Positions 1 to 6,932 of a DNA stretch of 12,148 nucleotides are shown here, piece by piece. Origin of the DNA: JAVBSX01 sp031549145. Its GTDB lineage: Bacteria; Planctomycetota; Planctomycetia; Pirellulales; Thermoguttaceae. How positions within the stretch are numbered: the stretch's first letter is position 1; every line of letters begins with the position of its first letter. The stretch covers positions 1 through 12,148 of the forward strand of contig JAVBQI010000096.1 of assembly GCA_031549145.1 (NCBI GenBank), written 5' to 3'. The position numbers and the translations under genes were made by a program. The notes beneath the pieces were generated by a model. The model saw only the letters and a program-made list of their open reading frames with translations, had not been told where the DNA came from and searched no databases.

Positions 1-92
1 AGCCCCAAGCGTGAGCGCGGGGGGATAATTTCGCGATCAATTTTTATCACCCCGCGCTTACGCTTGGGGCTAGTATTTTTAGTGCTTTGTAA
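1..92. repeat. Dispersed palindromic repeat, copy A (left flank outside window)
   Basis: Positions 1-28 pair with 44-71 as a 28-bp stem with one G-T wobble (13/59) and one G-A mismatch (23/49), around a 15-nt AT-rich loop. The arm begins AGCCCCAAGCGTGAGCGCGG. The downstream flank, CTAGTATTTTTAG then GCTTTGTAAA (70-92), resembles the flank of copy B at 8226-8346, so the unit is longer than the stem and its left end is cut by the window edge. Two copies in 12 kb suggest a REP- or MITE-like family. The T-run after the stem (76-80) could also terminate transcription entering from the left. Lineage origin and mobility are inferred. Confidence 0.85.
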
Positions 93-140
93 ACGTCAAA
101 TTATTGAAATCGCGATTATCGACCTTTTCCAAAAGCGACT

Positions 141-1694
141 ATGCCCACTCTCCCCGAAGACGATTCTTTCCTACTGGCTCCGATCGAGGAGGAGGAAATC
201 GGGCTTGCTCCGATTGAGGATGAGCCGACGATCGTGATCGCCCCCGATTTTCCGTTCGATACGCAACAGCGGCTTATCCCGGTCGTCTGCTCCGCCTGCA
301 AAACCCGGATGTATGCGACCGAGGATCAGGTCGGGATGTACAAGGTTTGCCCCGATTGCTTCCGGAAAACGGAAATCCGCGCCGTCGATCCGGAATTTTT
401 GTGCGAGGTCGAAAGTTCCGAAGAGGGCGGTTACATCGTCAAGCTGCCCGAACTCGAAGAGGTGCCTCGCGCCCGGCACGACGTCGATTATCGAACGGTC
501 GAGGGAACGATCAAGCCGCAGTTCGTCGGCGACCGTTACATTGAAGAGCAATCTCCGTTTTTGGAACGAATGCTCGATTCGGCCCTCAAAAGCGACGAGG
601 AAAAAAGCGAGGAGTCCCGGGCCGTCCAATTCGAACGCAAGATCGAAAAGGAAGCCGAAGCCGTTAAAACGGCTGCCCAGGGCGGTAAGCTTGAGGAATA
701 CATTGCCGGGACGAAAAACGATCCGGCCCAGGCCGCCGGTCCCGCAGCCCGAAGACTCGCCGAACGGGAACGCCTCTTCAATGCCGTCGCCTCGACTCCG
801 GCGACCGCTTCGCCCCCGCCGCGACCCGCCCGACCTGCGGAATCGAAAGTCGGTTCGGCTCCCCAACCGCCGCCGATTCCGAATCCGACTCCTGTTCGCA
901 AGCGGCCGAATACCTCGCTTTTGTCGCCGCTGTTCGATCACCGATTTCGTCCCCGACTGATCGTGCTGTGTGTTTGCGGGCTTTTGGGAAATTTTTTCGG
1001 CGCAAAAGCAGGGTCGATGATTTGGCAGGTTCTAATTGACGAGGTTTACGGACAGGGACTCGGCTATTCTTACGACCTCTCGGAAAGCGGATTTTTTCTC
1101 ATCAGTTTTTGGGTCGGCGTCGCATTGACCGTTGTTTGGCTCACGATGCTTTTTCTTTTCGGAATCAATCTTTTTTGGGAGACGGCAGCCGGAAAAAGAC
1201 GCGTCGAACGCTGGGGCTCCTTCGATCTTGGTTTCGGGTTTTCCTATTTCTTTTGGACGCTCCTGATTCTTTTCCTGTCCGGTTATCCCGGGTTTTTGGC
1301 TTGGCAGGGAATCGGCCTTTTGTTGCCGACTTGGAAAAATTGGTTGATCCTCCTCCTTTTTTTCGGACAGTTCCTCTGTTTCCCGATCCTTTTTCTTTGC
1401 CTCATCGGATCGGAGACCTTTGTCGGCGTTCGGCCGCGCAAAACCCTCGCGAGCTTGAGGAAGCAGCCCGGTCTTTGGCTTCGGTTTTATCTCAAGACCG
1501 CGTTGGTTGTCGCCGTTCCCTCGGCCGTCCTGTTCGGCCTGTTTTTCCTCGGAGCAGGGTTTGCCGATTACGAAATCACGCAAACCCATTTTTACAATGC
1601 GGTCGCCGCGATTTTGTTGACGTTTTGCGGTTTTTTCATCCTTTTGTACTTTCGATTGCTCGGTCAAGCGGCTTGGGAGATTCGAGAGCAATAG
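141..1694 (+). CDS. Zinc-ribbon multi-pass membrane protein, function unknown
   Basis: 517-residue protein that I do not recognise as a named family. The N-terminus is acidic with a short tandem motif (LAPIEEEE at 12-19, LAPIEDEP at 22-29). A zinc ribbon follows with Cys50, Cys53, Cys70 and Cys73 (CxxC-x16-CxxC). Residues about 130-215 are charged and probably partly helical, and 218-258 form a proline-rich linker. About six hydrophobic segments follow, near 272-297, 317-346, 364-395, 400-424, 450-474 and 484-508, so the N-terminal 270 residues are probably cytoplasmic. No catalytic motif is visible in the membrane part. No clear Shine-Dalgarno site precedes the ATG; the start is chosen because the acidic N-terminus and zinc ribbon follow it directly. 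The gene ends 33 bp before the glycerate kinase ATG on the same strand, so co-transcription is possible. The coding call is firm because the frame is long and has coherent domain structure; the role is unknown. Confidence 0.85.
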   Translation: MPTLPEDDSFLLAPIEEEEIGLAPIEDEPTIVIAPDFPFDTQQRLIPVVCSACKTRMYATEDQVGMYKVCPDCFRKTEIRAVDPEFLCEVESSEEGGYIVKLPELEEVPRARHDVDYRTVEGTIKPQFVGDRYIEEQSPFLERMLDSALKSDEEKSEESRAVQFERKIEKEAEAVKTAAQGGKLEEYIAGTKNDPAQAAGPAARRLAERERLFNAVASTPATASPPPRPARPAESKVGSAPQPPPIPNPTPVRKRPNTSLLSPLFDHRFRPRLIVLCVCGLLGNFFGAKAGSMIWQVLIDEVYGQGLGYSYDLSESGFFLISFWVGVALTVVWLTMLFLFGINLFWETAAGKRRVERWGSFDLGFGFSYFFWTLLILFLSGYPGFLAWQGIGLLLPTWKNWLILLLFFGQFLCFPILFLCLIGSETFVGVRPRKTLASLRKQPGLWLRFYLKTALVVAVPSAVLFGLFFLGAGFADYEITQTHFYNAVAAILLTFCGFFILLYFRLLGQAAWEIREQ

Positions 1695-1727
1695 GAAGAT
1701 TTTCAACAAGCAAACTTGACACAAACA

Positions 1728-3128
1728 ATGAAACCAACATTGCGGGATGATCTGTTCGCGATCTGGCGGGCCGGGGTTGAAGGGGTCGATCCCGAGCGTT
1801 TGATCGACGAAACCGTGCAATGGGATGCGAGCACCGAAACGCTTTGCATCGGCGATGCGGAGTTCCCCCGCCGCACGTTCGGCCGGATCCTCGTTCTCGG
1901 TGCTGGCAAAGCGTCCGGGAAAATGGCCCTCGCCCTCGAACGGCGGCTGCTTTCCTTCCTCGACAAGAAAAGCGTCCTCGGTTGGGTCAACGTACCGGAA
2001 GACTGTCTCGCCCCGAGCGAGGCCGTGCATTTGCACGGAGCAAGACCGGCGGGGCTCAACGAGCCGACGGCCGCGGGCGCCGACGGTTCCCGCGAAATCG
2101 TTCGCCTGATCGCCGAATCGCGGCCGGGAGATTTGTGCCTCTGCCTTCTTTCCGGCGGCGGGAGCGCGTTGCTCCCGGCTCCCGTCCCGGCCGTTTCCTT
2201 GCAGGAAAAAGTCGATCTGACCCGGTTCCTTTCGGGTGCCGGAGCGAATATCGACGAACTGAACACGGTCCGCAAGCAACTGAGCCTTCTCAAGGGAGGC
2301 GGATTAAAGCGGTTGTGTGCCGCCCGCAACCTCCCGCTCGTTTCGCTCATTTTGAGCGACGTTTTGGGGGACCCGCTCGACATCATCGCTTCGGGCCCTA
2401 CCGTCAATAATCCGACAACCCCGGCCGATGCTCTGTCGATATTGAACCGGTATCTGGGAAGCCGCGACGATTTGTTCAAAAATATCCGAGCGTATTTGAA
2501 CGACCAGCAGCGTGCGGTCGACGGGAAACAAATCTCAAATCGGGCTGCCGGAACGCCGCTTTGCTTGAACCTGATCATCGGCAACAACGCCGTCGCGGTC
2601 GACGCGGCGGGGATCGAAGCCGAAAAGCGGGGTTATTCCCACGCGATGGTTTCGGCCCAGGAAAGTGAAGGTCCGGCCGAAGAGGTGGGCCGACATCTCG
2701 GTTCAATGCTCCTCTCGATGCTTTCCGGCGGTCCGGACTGCCTCATCATCGGCGGCGAGCCGACCGTTCGGCTTGTCGATCCGGCGATTCGCGGCCGAGG
2801 GGGACGCAACCAGCAATTGATTTTGGCGATGCTGATCGGCCTGCTGCAAACCGGTCGCGAGAAGATCGACCTGCGACGTCCGATCCGCTTCGCGGTTCTT
2901 TCCGGCGGCACGGACGGGGAAGACGGGCCGACCGATGCAGCCGGAGCGTATCTCGACGAGGACGTGATCCGCAACGTCTTGAACGGGACCGAGAACCCCG
3001 TCGATTATCTGAACCGCAACGACGCCTACCGTTATTTCGAGAGAATCGGCGGGCTGCTCAAAACCGGCCCGACCGGCACCAACGTCTGCGATTTGCGAAT
3101 CATGGTCGTCGATCGAACCGACGGTTGA
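1728..3128 (+). CDS. Glycerate 2-kinase (MOFRL/DUF4147 family)
   Basis: Phosphorylates D-glycerate with ATP to give 2-phosphoglycerate, feeding glyoxylate- or serine-derived carbon into lower glycolysis in the cytoplasm. The 466-residue protein has the two family domains. The N-terminal DUF4147 region (about 7-245) carries GAGKASGKMA (58-67), SGGGSALLPAP (142-152), and SGAGANIDELNTVRKQLS followed by KGGGL (169-193). The C-terminal MOFRL region (about 335-460) carries GRGGRNQ (356-362) and LSGGTDGEDGPTDAAGA (391-407). Length and motif order fit the bacterial type II glycerate kinases, for which names such as gckA or ttuD are in use; I leave the symbol blank. A TTG lies four codons upstream at 1716, but the ATG at 1728 gives the usual short N-terminus. 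The nearest purine-rich site, AGGAAG at 1693-1698, is too far from either start to decide. It follows the zinc-ribbon membrane gene by 33 bp and ends before a repeat-filled convergent gap. No frameshift or missing motif was seen. Confidence 0.95.
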   Translation: MKPTLRDDLFAIWRAGVEGVDPERLIDETVQWDASTETLCIGDAEFPRRTFGRILVLGAGKASGKMALALERRLLSFLDKKSVLGWVNVPEDCLAPSEAVHLHGARPAGLNEPTAAGADGSREIVRLIAESRPGDLCLCLLSGGGSALLPAPVPAVSLQEKVDLTRFLSGAGANIDELNTVRKQLSLLKGGGLKRLCAARNLPLVSLILSDVLGDPLDIIASGPTVNNPTTPADALSILNRYLGSRDDLFKNIRAYLNDQQRAVDGKQISNRAAGTPLCLNLIIGNNAVAVDAAGIEAEKRGYSHAMVSAQESEGPAEEVGRHLGSMLLSMLSGGPDCLIIGGEPTVRLVDPAIRGRGGRNQQLILAMLIGLLQTGREKIDLRRPIRFAVLSGGTDGEDGPTDAAGAYLDEDVIRNVLNGTENPVDYLNRNDAYRYFERIGGLLKTGPTGTNVCDLRIMVVDRTDG

Positions 3129-3170
3129 CGGAAAATGCCGAAATCGGGGCAACCGTTCGCGAACATTTGG

Positions 3171-3193
3171 ACCGCGGGCACCTTGCCCGCAGT
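3171..3193. repeat. GC-rich hairpin in convergent gap
   Basis: GCGGGCA (3174-3180) pairs perfectly with TGCCCGC (3184-3190) across a 3-nt loop, and flanking bases extend the pairing with one mismatch (ACC at 3171-3173 with AGT at 3191-3193). It begins 43 bp after the glycerate kinase stop and is followed by a short TCTTTC rather than a long T-run. It could be a weak terminator. I also recall this GCGGGCA/TGCCCGC form as a recurrent intergenic unit in planctomycete genomes, which needs checking. Confidence 0.6.
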
Positions 3194-3220
3194 CTTTCAA
3201 AGGCGAACGCGGTTTGTTAT

Positions 3221-3336
3221 TGATCTTCAGGAAAAAAACGATCAGAGCCGCGCCCGTAAGGAAGCGGTTGTCCCGCCAAAACCGCTCCCTCACGGTCGCG
3301 GCTCCGATCGCGTTGTTCGTTTTTTTCTGAAGATCA
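3221..3336. repeat. Long imperfect palindrome, PLPHGRGS-type intergenic repeat
   Basis: A 116-bp element between two convergent genes. The outer arms are TGATCTTCAG plus AAAAAAACGA (3221-3241) against 3317-3336, broken only by one extra G at 3231. The inner arms 3240-3269 and 3280-3309 match at 26 of 30 positions. The loop is 3270-3279, and an asymmetric 7-nt bulge lies at 3310-3316. Both ends carry a 7-nt A or T tract, so the RNA of either strand would be a GC stem followed by a U tract: it can act as a bidirectional terminator for the genes ending at 3128 and 3345. One frame reads PLPHGRGS, a spurious peptide I recall from many planctomycete genomes, which points to a dispersed family. Presence of the structure is certain; terminator function is inferred. 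Confidence 0.85.
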
Positions 3337-3344
3337 CCAGCCCA

Positions 3345-5312
3345 TCACCGTTCTTGCATCCATTTTCTGATCTCGCGTTGCATGGGCGGGGACTGCCGGA
3401 CGAAAAACGTCTGCGAAAGCTCATCAACGAGGATCATCCCTTCCCCCGAATGTTCGGAGTCGGCCGGATCGAACCAGGATTGCGGTTCGATGTTCAACTT
3501 CAAAATCGCGAGCAACTCTTCGGTCGTCAGGTTTTCCGCAAGCGCGTCCTTTTTCTGAGCAAACGAATGCGGCTCCAGCGTCCAGGATTCCAGGCGTTGG
3601 GCGGCAATCACGGTCGTGATTTCGATCGTCCCGGAATCGACGGTCCGATACGTCAATCCGGCCGAATCGACCGAGCCGAGAAGCTGCGAAATCGCGTCGT
3701 CGATCGTCCCGTTTTCAAGATGCAGCATCCCCTTCAATTCCGAAAGAGGCGATTGATCCTCGTTCAAAGCACGATGATCGACCACAATATGCAGCCCGGT
3801 GAGCCGTTCCAACGAACGGAGCAATTCCCCGAGCGGCGCCAACGTATAAAAATGCAGCGTGATCGGTTTTTCGAGCGTTTTCCAAGCGGTCTGTTCCGGA
3901 AAAAGAGCGGCTTCGGTCAAAGCCGTTTTTTGCGGCAGTTTTCGCGCGACTCGAATCTGCTCCAATAGCCGCATAATCCCGTCGTGTCCGATCGGAGTTT
4001 GGTTGACGACCAAAACGTCGTTTTCAAGAGCGATCGTCCCCTCGCCCCCTTGTCCTTGCCAAGAGGCGGGAGCGATCAAACGCGGGATGATCTCCGGGAG
4101 CGGGCTTGAGAAAGAGGCCGGGCTTGCCGACTCCGGCCGCGTCGTTTCGGCAAGGTTTTCCGCCGCCGAAAAAATGTCCCCGATCTCGTACCGAACGACT
4201 CTCAAAACGTTTTTTTCCGGATCGGCCGAACTCAGGAAGATTTGTTCGTGATCGATTTCCGAGGAAAGACGAAGCGGCCGGAGAATCACGGCAAGGGCTT
4301 CGACGACGGTCGTGTTTTCCAACTCCAACGAAACGGGGGTCTCGACCGAAATACCCAAAAGCCGCAGGGCGGAAAAATCGAAAGAAAAAGGGATGCCGCT
4401 GTAATCGCCGAGGGTTCGGATCGCCTCCAAAAACGAAGCCCGATCCATTTTCAAGGACGCGATCGGCAGTTGAAGCCGCTGGGCGACATCGACCGGAACC
4501 CGCTTTTGGATCGGTTGCGGAGCCGAGGAGGATTCGTCCCCCGTATCCTCCAAACTTGGGGCGGCCGCTTGTGTCGCCAAATCTTCGGTCGAGCCGACGG
4601 ACTGTTCGATCGGAGACCGTTCGGGCGGAGAAAGCTCGGCCGTTTCCTCCGAAATCGGCGAGGGGATCAATTCGTCGGTCGGTCCAACACTCGGCTCCGG
4701 GGCTTGCTGTTCGGGAACCGGTTGCGATCCTTCCTCTTTCGGTTCCTCCTCAATCGGTTTCGCAACGGGCGATTCGGGAATCGGCTCTTCGGGAGAAAGA
4801 GGAACCGTCGGCCCGGCATCGCCCGGTTCGATGTCGCCCGGCTTCGCTCCCATCGGTTGCGGAACGCTCGGGGGTTTTTCCGGAACGACGGATTTCGGAG
4901 CCGGGGGTAGCGGCGTTGGCGTTGATTCCTGGCTCAGCAGCAGGACGATTAGGTAAACGAGAGTGAGAATAACGACAACAGAGCCGAGAGAAAGAAGCAA
5001 AACTTTGCGGCCTCTTTGTTCCGAAACTCGAGTCGATCTTGCGACGATCATCGGCGGAGACGGCTCGACCGTTTCCGGTATAACTTGGGACAACGGCAGC
5101 GGAGAGACCGACGGGAACGGCGTCGGGGCCGACTCCGTTGCAGCAGCGGCAGCAGCCTCGCCCGGCGGGTGTTGGTTTTCCTCCGGCTCCTCGACCAGAA
5201 CCATGCTTTGACATTTCGGGCACGCGAGAACCTGACCGATCAAAGCCGCCGACCGGACCGCGAGTTTCGCCTTACAGGTCGTACATCGAATGGTAAAAGG
5301 AATGTTGACCAT
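3345..5312 (-). CDS. Zinc-ribbon, single-pass protein with two STN/secretin-N-like modules
   Basis: 655-residue protein of unknown function. Residues 10-34 form a CxxC-x17-CxxC zinc ribbon (Cys10, 13, 31, 34) similar to MJ0042-type N-terminal ribbons. A Pro/Ala/Ser linker with a six-alanine run (53-58) leads to one membrane helix (103-127). A long Pro/Glu-rich linker (about 130-270) follows. The rest holds two copies of one module. Copy 1 has an STN-like part (283-362) and a tail (371-457) with APASW, GEGTI and LVVNQTP. Copy 2 has an STN-like part (483-566) and a tail (575-655) with EPQSW, GEGMI and FFVRQSP. STN domains occur at the N-termini of secretins and TonB receptors, but no secretin pore domain is present. 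The ATG at 5312 is chosen because the zinc ribbon follows at once and because any further extension would run antisense through the next gene. No Shine-Dalgarno site is seen. It is divergent from the TPR/alpha-CTD gene. Envelope anchoring with the modules outside the cytoplasm is inferred. Confidence 0.87.
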   Translation of the reverse strand: MVNIPFTIRCTTCKAKLAVRSAALIGQVLACPKCQSMVLVEEPEENQHPPGEAAAAAATESAPTPFPSVSPLPLSQVIPETVEPSPPMIVARSTRVSEQRGRKVLLLSLGSVVVILTLVYLIVLLLSQESTPTPLPPAPKSVVPEKPPSVPQPMGAKPGDIEPGDAGPTVPLSPEEPIPESPVAKPIEEEPKEEGSQPVPEQQAPEPSVGPTDELIPSPISEETAELSPPERSPIEQSVGSTEDLATQAAAPSLEDTGDESSSAPQPIQKRVPVDVAQRLQLPIASLKMDRASFLEAIRTLGDYSGIPFSFDFSALRLLGISVETPVSLELENTTVVEALAVILRPLRLSSEIDHEQIFLSSADPEKNVLRVVRYEIGDIFSAAENLAETTRPESASPASFSSPLPEIIPRLIAPASWQGQGGEGTIALENDVLVVNQTPIGHDGIMRLLEQIRVARKLPQKTALTEAALFPEQTAWKTLEKPITLHFYTLAPLGELLRSLERLTGLHIVVDHRALNEDQSPLSELKGMLHLENGTIDDAISQLLGSVDSAGLTYRTVDSGTIEITTVIAAQRLESWTLEPHSFAQKKDALAENLTTEELLAILKLNIEPQSWFDPADSEHSGEGMILVDELSQTFFVRQSPPMQREIRKWMQER

Positions 5313-5405
5313 AATGATCGATATTTTTTGATTTCCGGATTTTTTAATTCGATTTTGCAAATCTCCCGCCGGAAAACGCCCCCCCTCGCATTTTTTCTTT
5401 AATTT

Positions 5406-5438
5406 TTTACAATAGTGCCGAGAGATTATTATATATAA
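5406..5438 (+). promoter_or_regulatory. Putative promoter for TPR/alpha-CTD gene
   Basis: TTTACA (5406-5411) is followed after 17-18 nt by TTATAT/TATATA (5429-5435). The -10 area is the perfect 10-bp palindrome TTATATATAA (5429-5438), which could also open for the divergent gene starting at 5312. The surrounding region 5313-5519 is much more AT-rich than the genes. Assigned by consensus only. Confidence 0.5.
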
Positions 5439-5519
5439 GCAATTCAATCGCGAATCGGAATTACTCATAATCACGCTAATTATTACCGATCCGCCGACAA
5501 AATCCAAGAGGAAAATTTC

Positions 5520-6845
5520 ATGGTTACAACAAGCACGGATTTCGACCTGAAACAAATCGTCCTGACCAATGGTTCTTTCGGTCCTCGCGAAGTCGACAAA
5601 ATCCTGGGCGGGATCAGCCGGGACAACGCCCAATTCGACCAGTTGAAGGAAGCCGTTTCCGAGTTGCAGGCCAAGGACGAGCATACGCCCGCGAGCCAGG
5701 TTCGGCTCGGCGTCTGCCTTTCGCTGATCGGTCGTTTTCAGGAAGCCCTCGGCGTTTTGAAAAAGGGGGACGGCGGAGCCCTTGCGCATTTTTATCTCGC
5801 GAAAAATTATTTTTACAATCACGAATACCAAAACGCCTTGAAAAGCCTCGACCTCGCCCAAAAGGCCGGTTACGGCGTCGATGATTGTGCGATCATGCGT
5901 GCCGAGGTGTATCGTTATCTCGGGCAGCCCGAGAAAGGATTGGCGGAACTCGACAAACTTTCCGGGGCCGTCGAGCAGACCGCCGATTACCTTTGCGAGC
6001 GCGGGGCGACCATTGCCGCGATCGGCGTTCATCCCGAAGAGGCGATTGCCCTTTACGAACGGGCCGTCGCCGTCGACAAAGATCATCCCGGGGCGTTGTT
6101 CGGCCTTGCAATGGAATCCGAACGCCGCGGGAACGACGAGGAAGCCCTCGACCTTTACAAAAGGGCCGCCGCTTCGTTCCCGACCAATGTCGGGACGATG
6201 ATCAATCTCGGCATCCTTTATGAGGATTTGGAACTGTACGACCATGCCGTTTTGTGTTACCAAAGGGTGTTGGAGATTTTCCCCAATCATCTCAAGGCCA
6301 AACTCTTCCTGAAAGATGCGAAGGCGTCCAGCGAAATGCATTTCGACGAAGATGCCCAGCGGAAGCGGGACCGGATCAGCCAGATTCTCAATCTCCCGGT
6401 CTCCGACTTCGAACTTTCGGTTCGCAGCCGCAATTGCCTGAAAAACATGGGAATCGGCACGTTGGGTGACCTTTGTCGGCATACGGAACAAGACCTCTTG
6501 GGCAGCAAGAATTTCGGCGAGACGAGCTTGGTCGAGATTCGTGAGATGCTCGCCCTTAAGGGGCTGCGTCTGGGCCAGTTTGCCTTGGAAAAGCAGGCCG
6601 CCGAGACCTTGGAACCGGAATCGCTCTCGCCCGACGAGCAGGCGGTGCTCCTGCGGCCGGTTACGGATTTGAATCTTTCGGTTCGTGCGAGAAAGTGCAT
6701 GAGCCGGCTCGGTATCCAAACGATCGGCGAACTCGTTCGTCGAACGGCGGACGAATTGCTGGAATGCAAGAACTTCGGGGTGACCAGCCTTAAAGAGATC
6801 CGCGAACGGCTTCAGACATTCAGCATCAAACTCCGCGGCGAATAA
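5520..6845 (+). CDS. TPR protein with two C-terminal RNA polymerase alpha-CTD-like domains
   Basis: 441 residues. Residues about 60-265 contain TPR-type helical repeats, e.g. around 88-117, 172-188, 192-220 and 226-254 (pattern A-x-FGLA, E-A-L-x-LY-x-R-A). Two domains closely resembling the C-terminal domain of the polymerase alpha subunit follow, at 292-353 and 378-439. Each has LSVR, a helix-hairpin-helix core and NFGxTSLxEIRE. Compared with E. coli alpha, domain 1 keeps the Arg265 and Asn268 equivalents (R302, N305) and domain 2 keeps the arginine (R389) but has Lys392 in place of Asn268. Both have Thr in place of Lys298 (T335, T422). The alpha N-terminal assembly domain is absent, so this is not RpoA. 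Stand-alone TPR/alpha-CTD proteins are a recurrent planctomycete family of unknown role; DNA or transcription-factor binding is inferred. The start is supported by AGAGG (5507-5511), 8 nt before the ATG. A strong terminator follows. Confidence 0.93.
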   Translation: MVTTSTDFDLKQIVLTNGSFGPREVDKILGGISRDNAQFDQLKEAVSELQAKDEHTPASQVRLGVCLSLIGRFQEALGVLKKGDGGALAHFYLAKNYFYNHEYQNALKSLDLAQKAGYGVDDCAIMRAEVYRYLGQPEKGLAELDKLSGAVEQTADYLCERGATIAAIGVHPEEAIALYERAVAVDKDHPGALFGLAMESERRGNDEEALDLYKRAAASFPTNVGTMINLGILYEDLELYDHAVLCYQRVLEIFPNHLKAKLFLKDAKASSEMHFDEDAQRKRDRISQILNLPVSDFELSVRSRNCLKNMGIGTLGDLCRHTEQDLLGSKNFGETSLVEIREMLALKGLRLGQFALEKQAAETLEPESLSPDEQAVLLRPVTDLNLSVRARKCMSRLGIQTIGELVRRTADELLECKNFGVTSLKEIRERLQTFSIKLRGE

Positions 6846-6875
6846 AACTACTTAATCGGCACTCCGCGTTATTCC

Positions 6876-6927
6876 AACCGGGATCGGACTCGCGACCGCC
6901 AAGTCGCGGCTCCGATCCCGGTTTTTT
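6876..6927 (+). terminator. Rho-independent terminator
   Basis: Arms 6876-6896 and 6903-6923 pair over 21 positions with two adjacent mismatches, around a 6-nt loop (CGCCAA), and T-run 6922-6927 follows. It lies 30 bp after the stop of the TPR/alpha-CTD gene and 5 bp before the end of convergent rhaA, so the stem would also form in rhaA read-through RNA, though with no U-run on that side. The right arm's GTCGCGGCTCCGATC (6903-6917) is identical to 3295-3309 in the long palindrome. Confidence 0.9.
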
Positions 6928-6932
6928 GCAGC

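Noticed and set aside
1716..1727. TTG start four codons upstream for glycerate kinase
   Set aside because: The ATG at 1728 is the commoner codon and the added residues TQT have no support; not excluded.
1032..2279. Long minus-strand frame opposite the membrane protein and glycerate kinase
   Set aside because: Low-complexity, basic translation without motifs, wholly antisense to two genes with clear domain structure.
3135..3968. Plus-strand frame reading PLPHGRGS
   Set aside because: Runs through the palindrome and then antisense to the zinc-ribbon/STN gene; the peptide is a repeat translation.
3345..6719. A single 1124-codon minus-strand frame extending the zinc-ribbon/STN protein to the right
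   Set aside because: The extension beyond 5312 is antisense to the TPR/alpha-CTD gene and crosses its AT-rich promoter; a zinc ribbon starts directly at the ATG at 5312.
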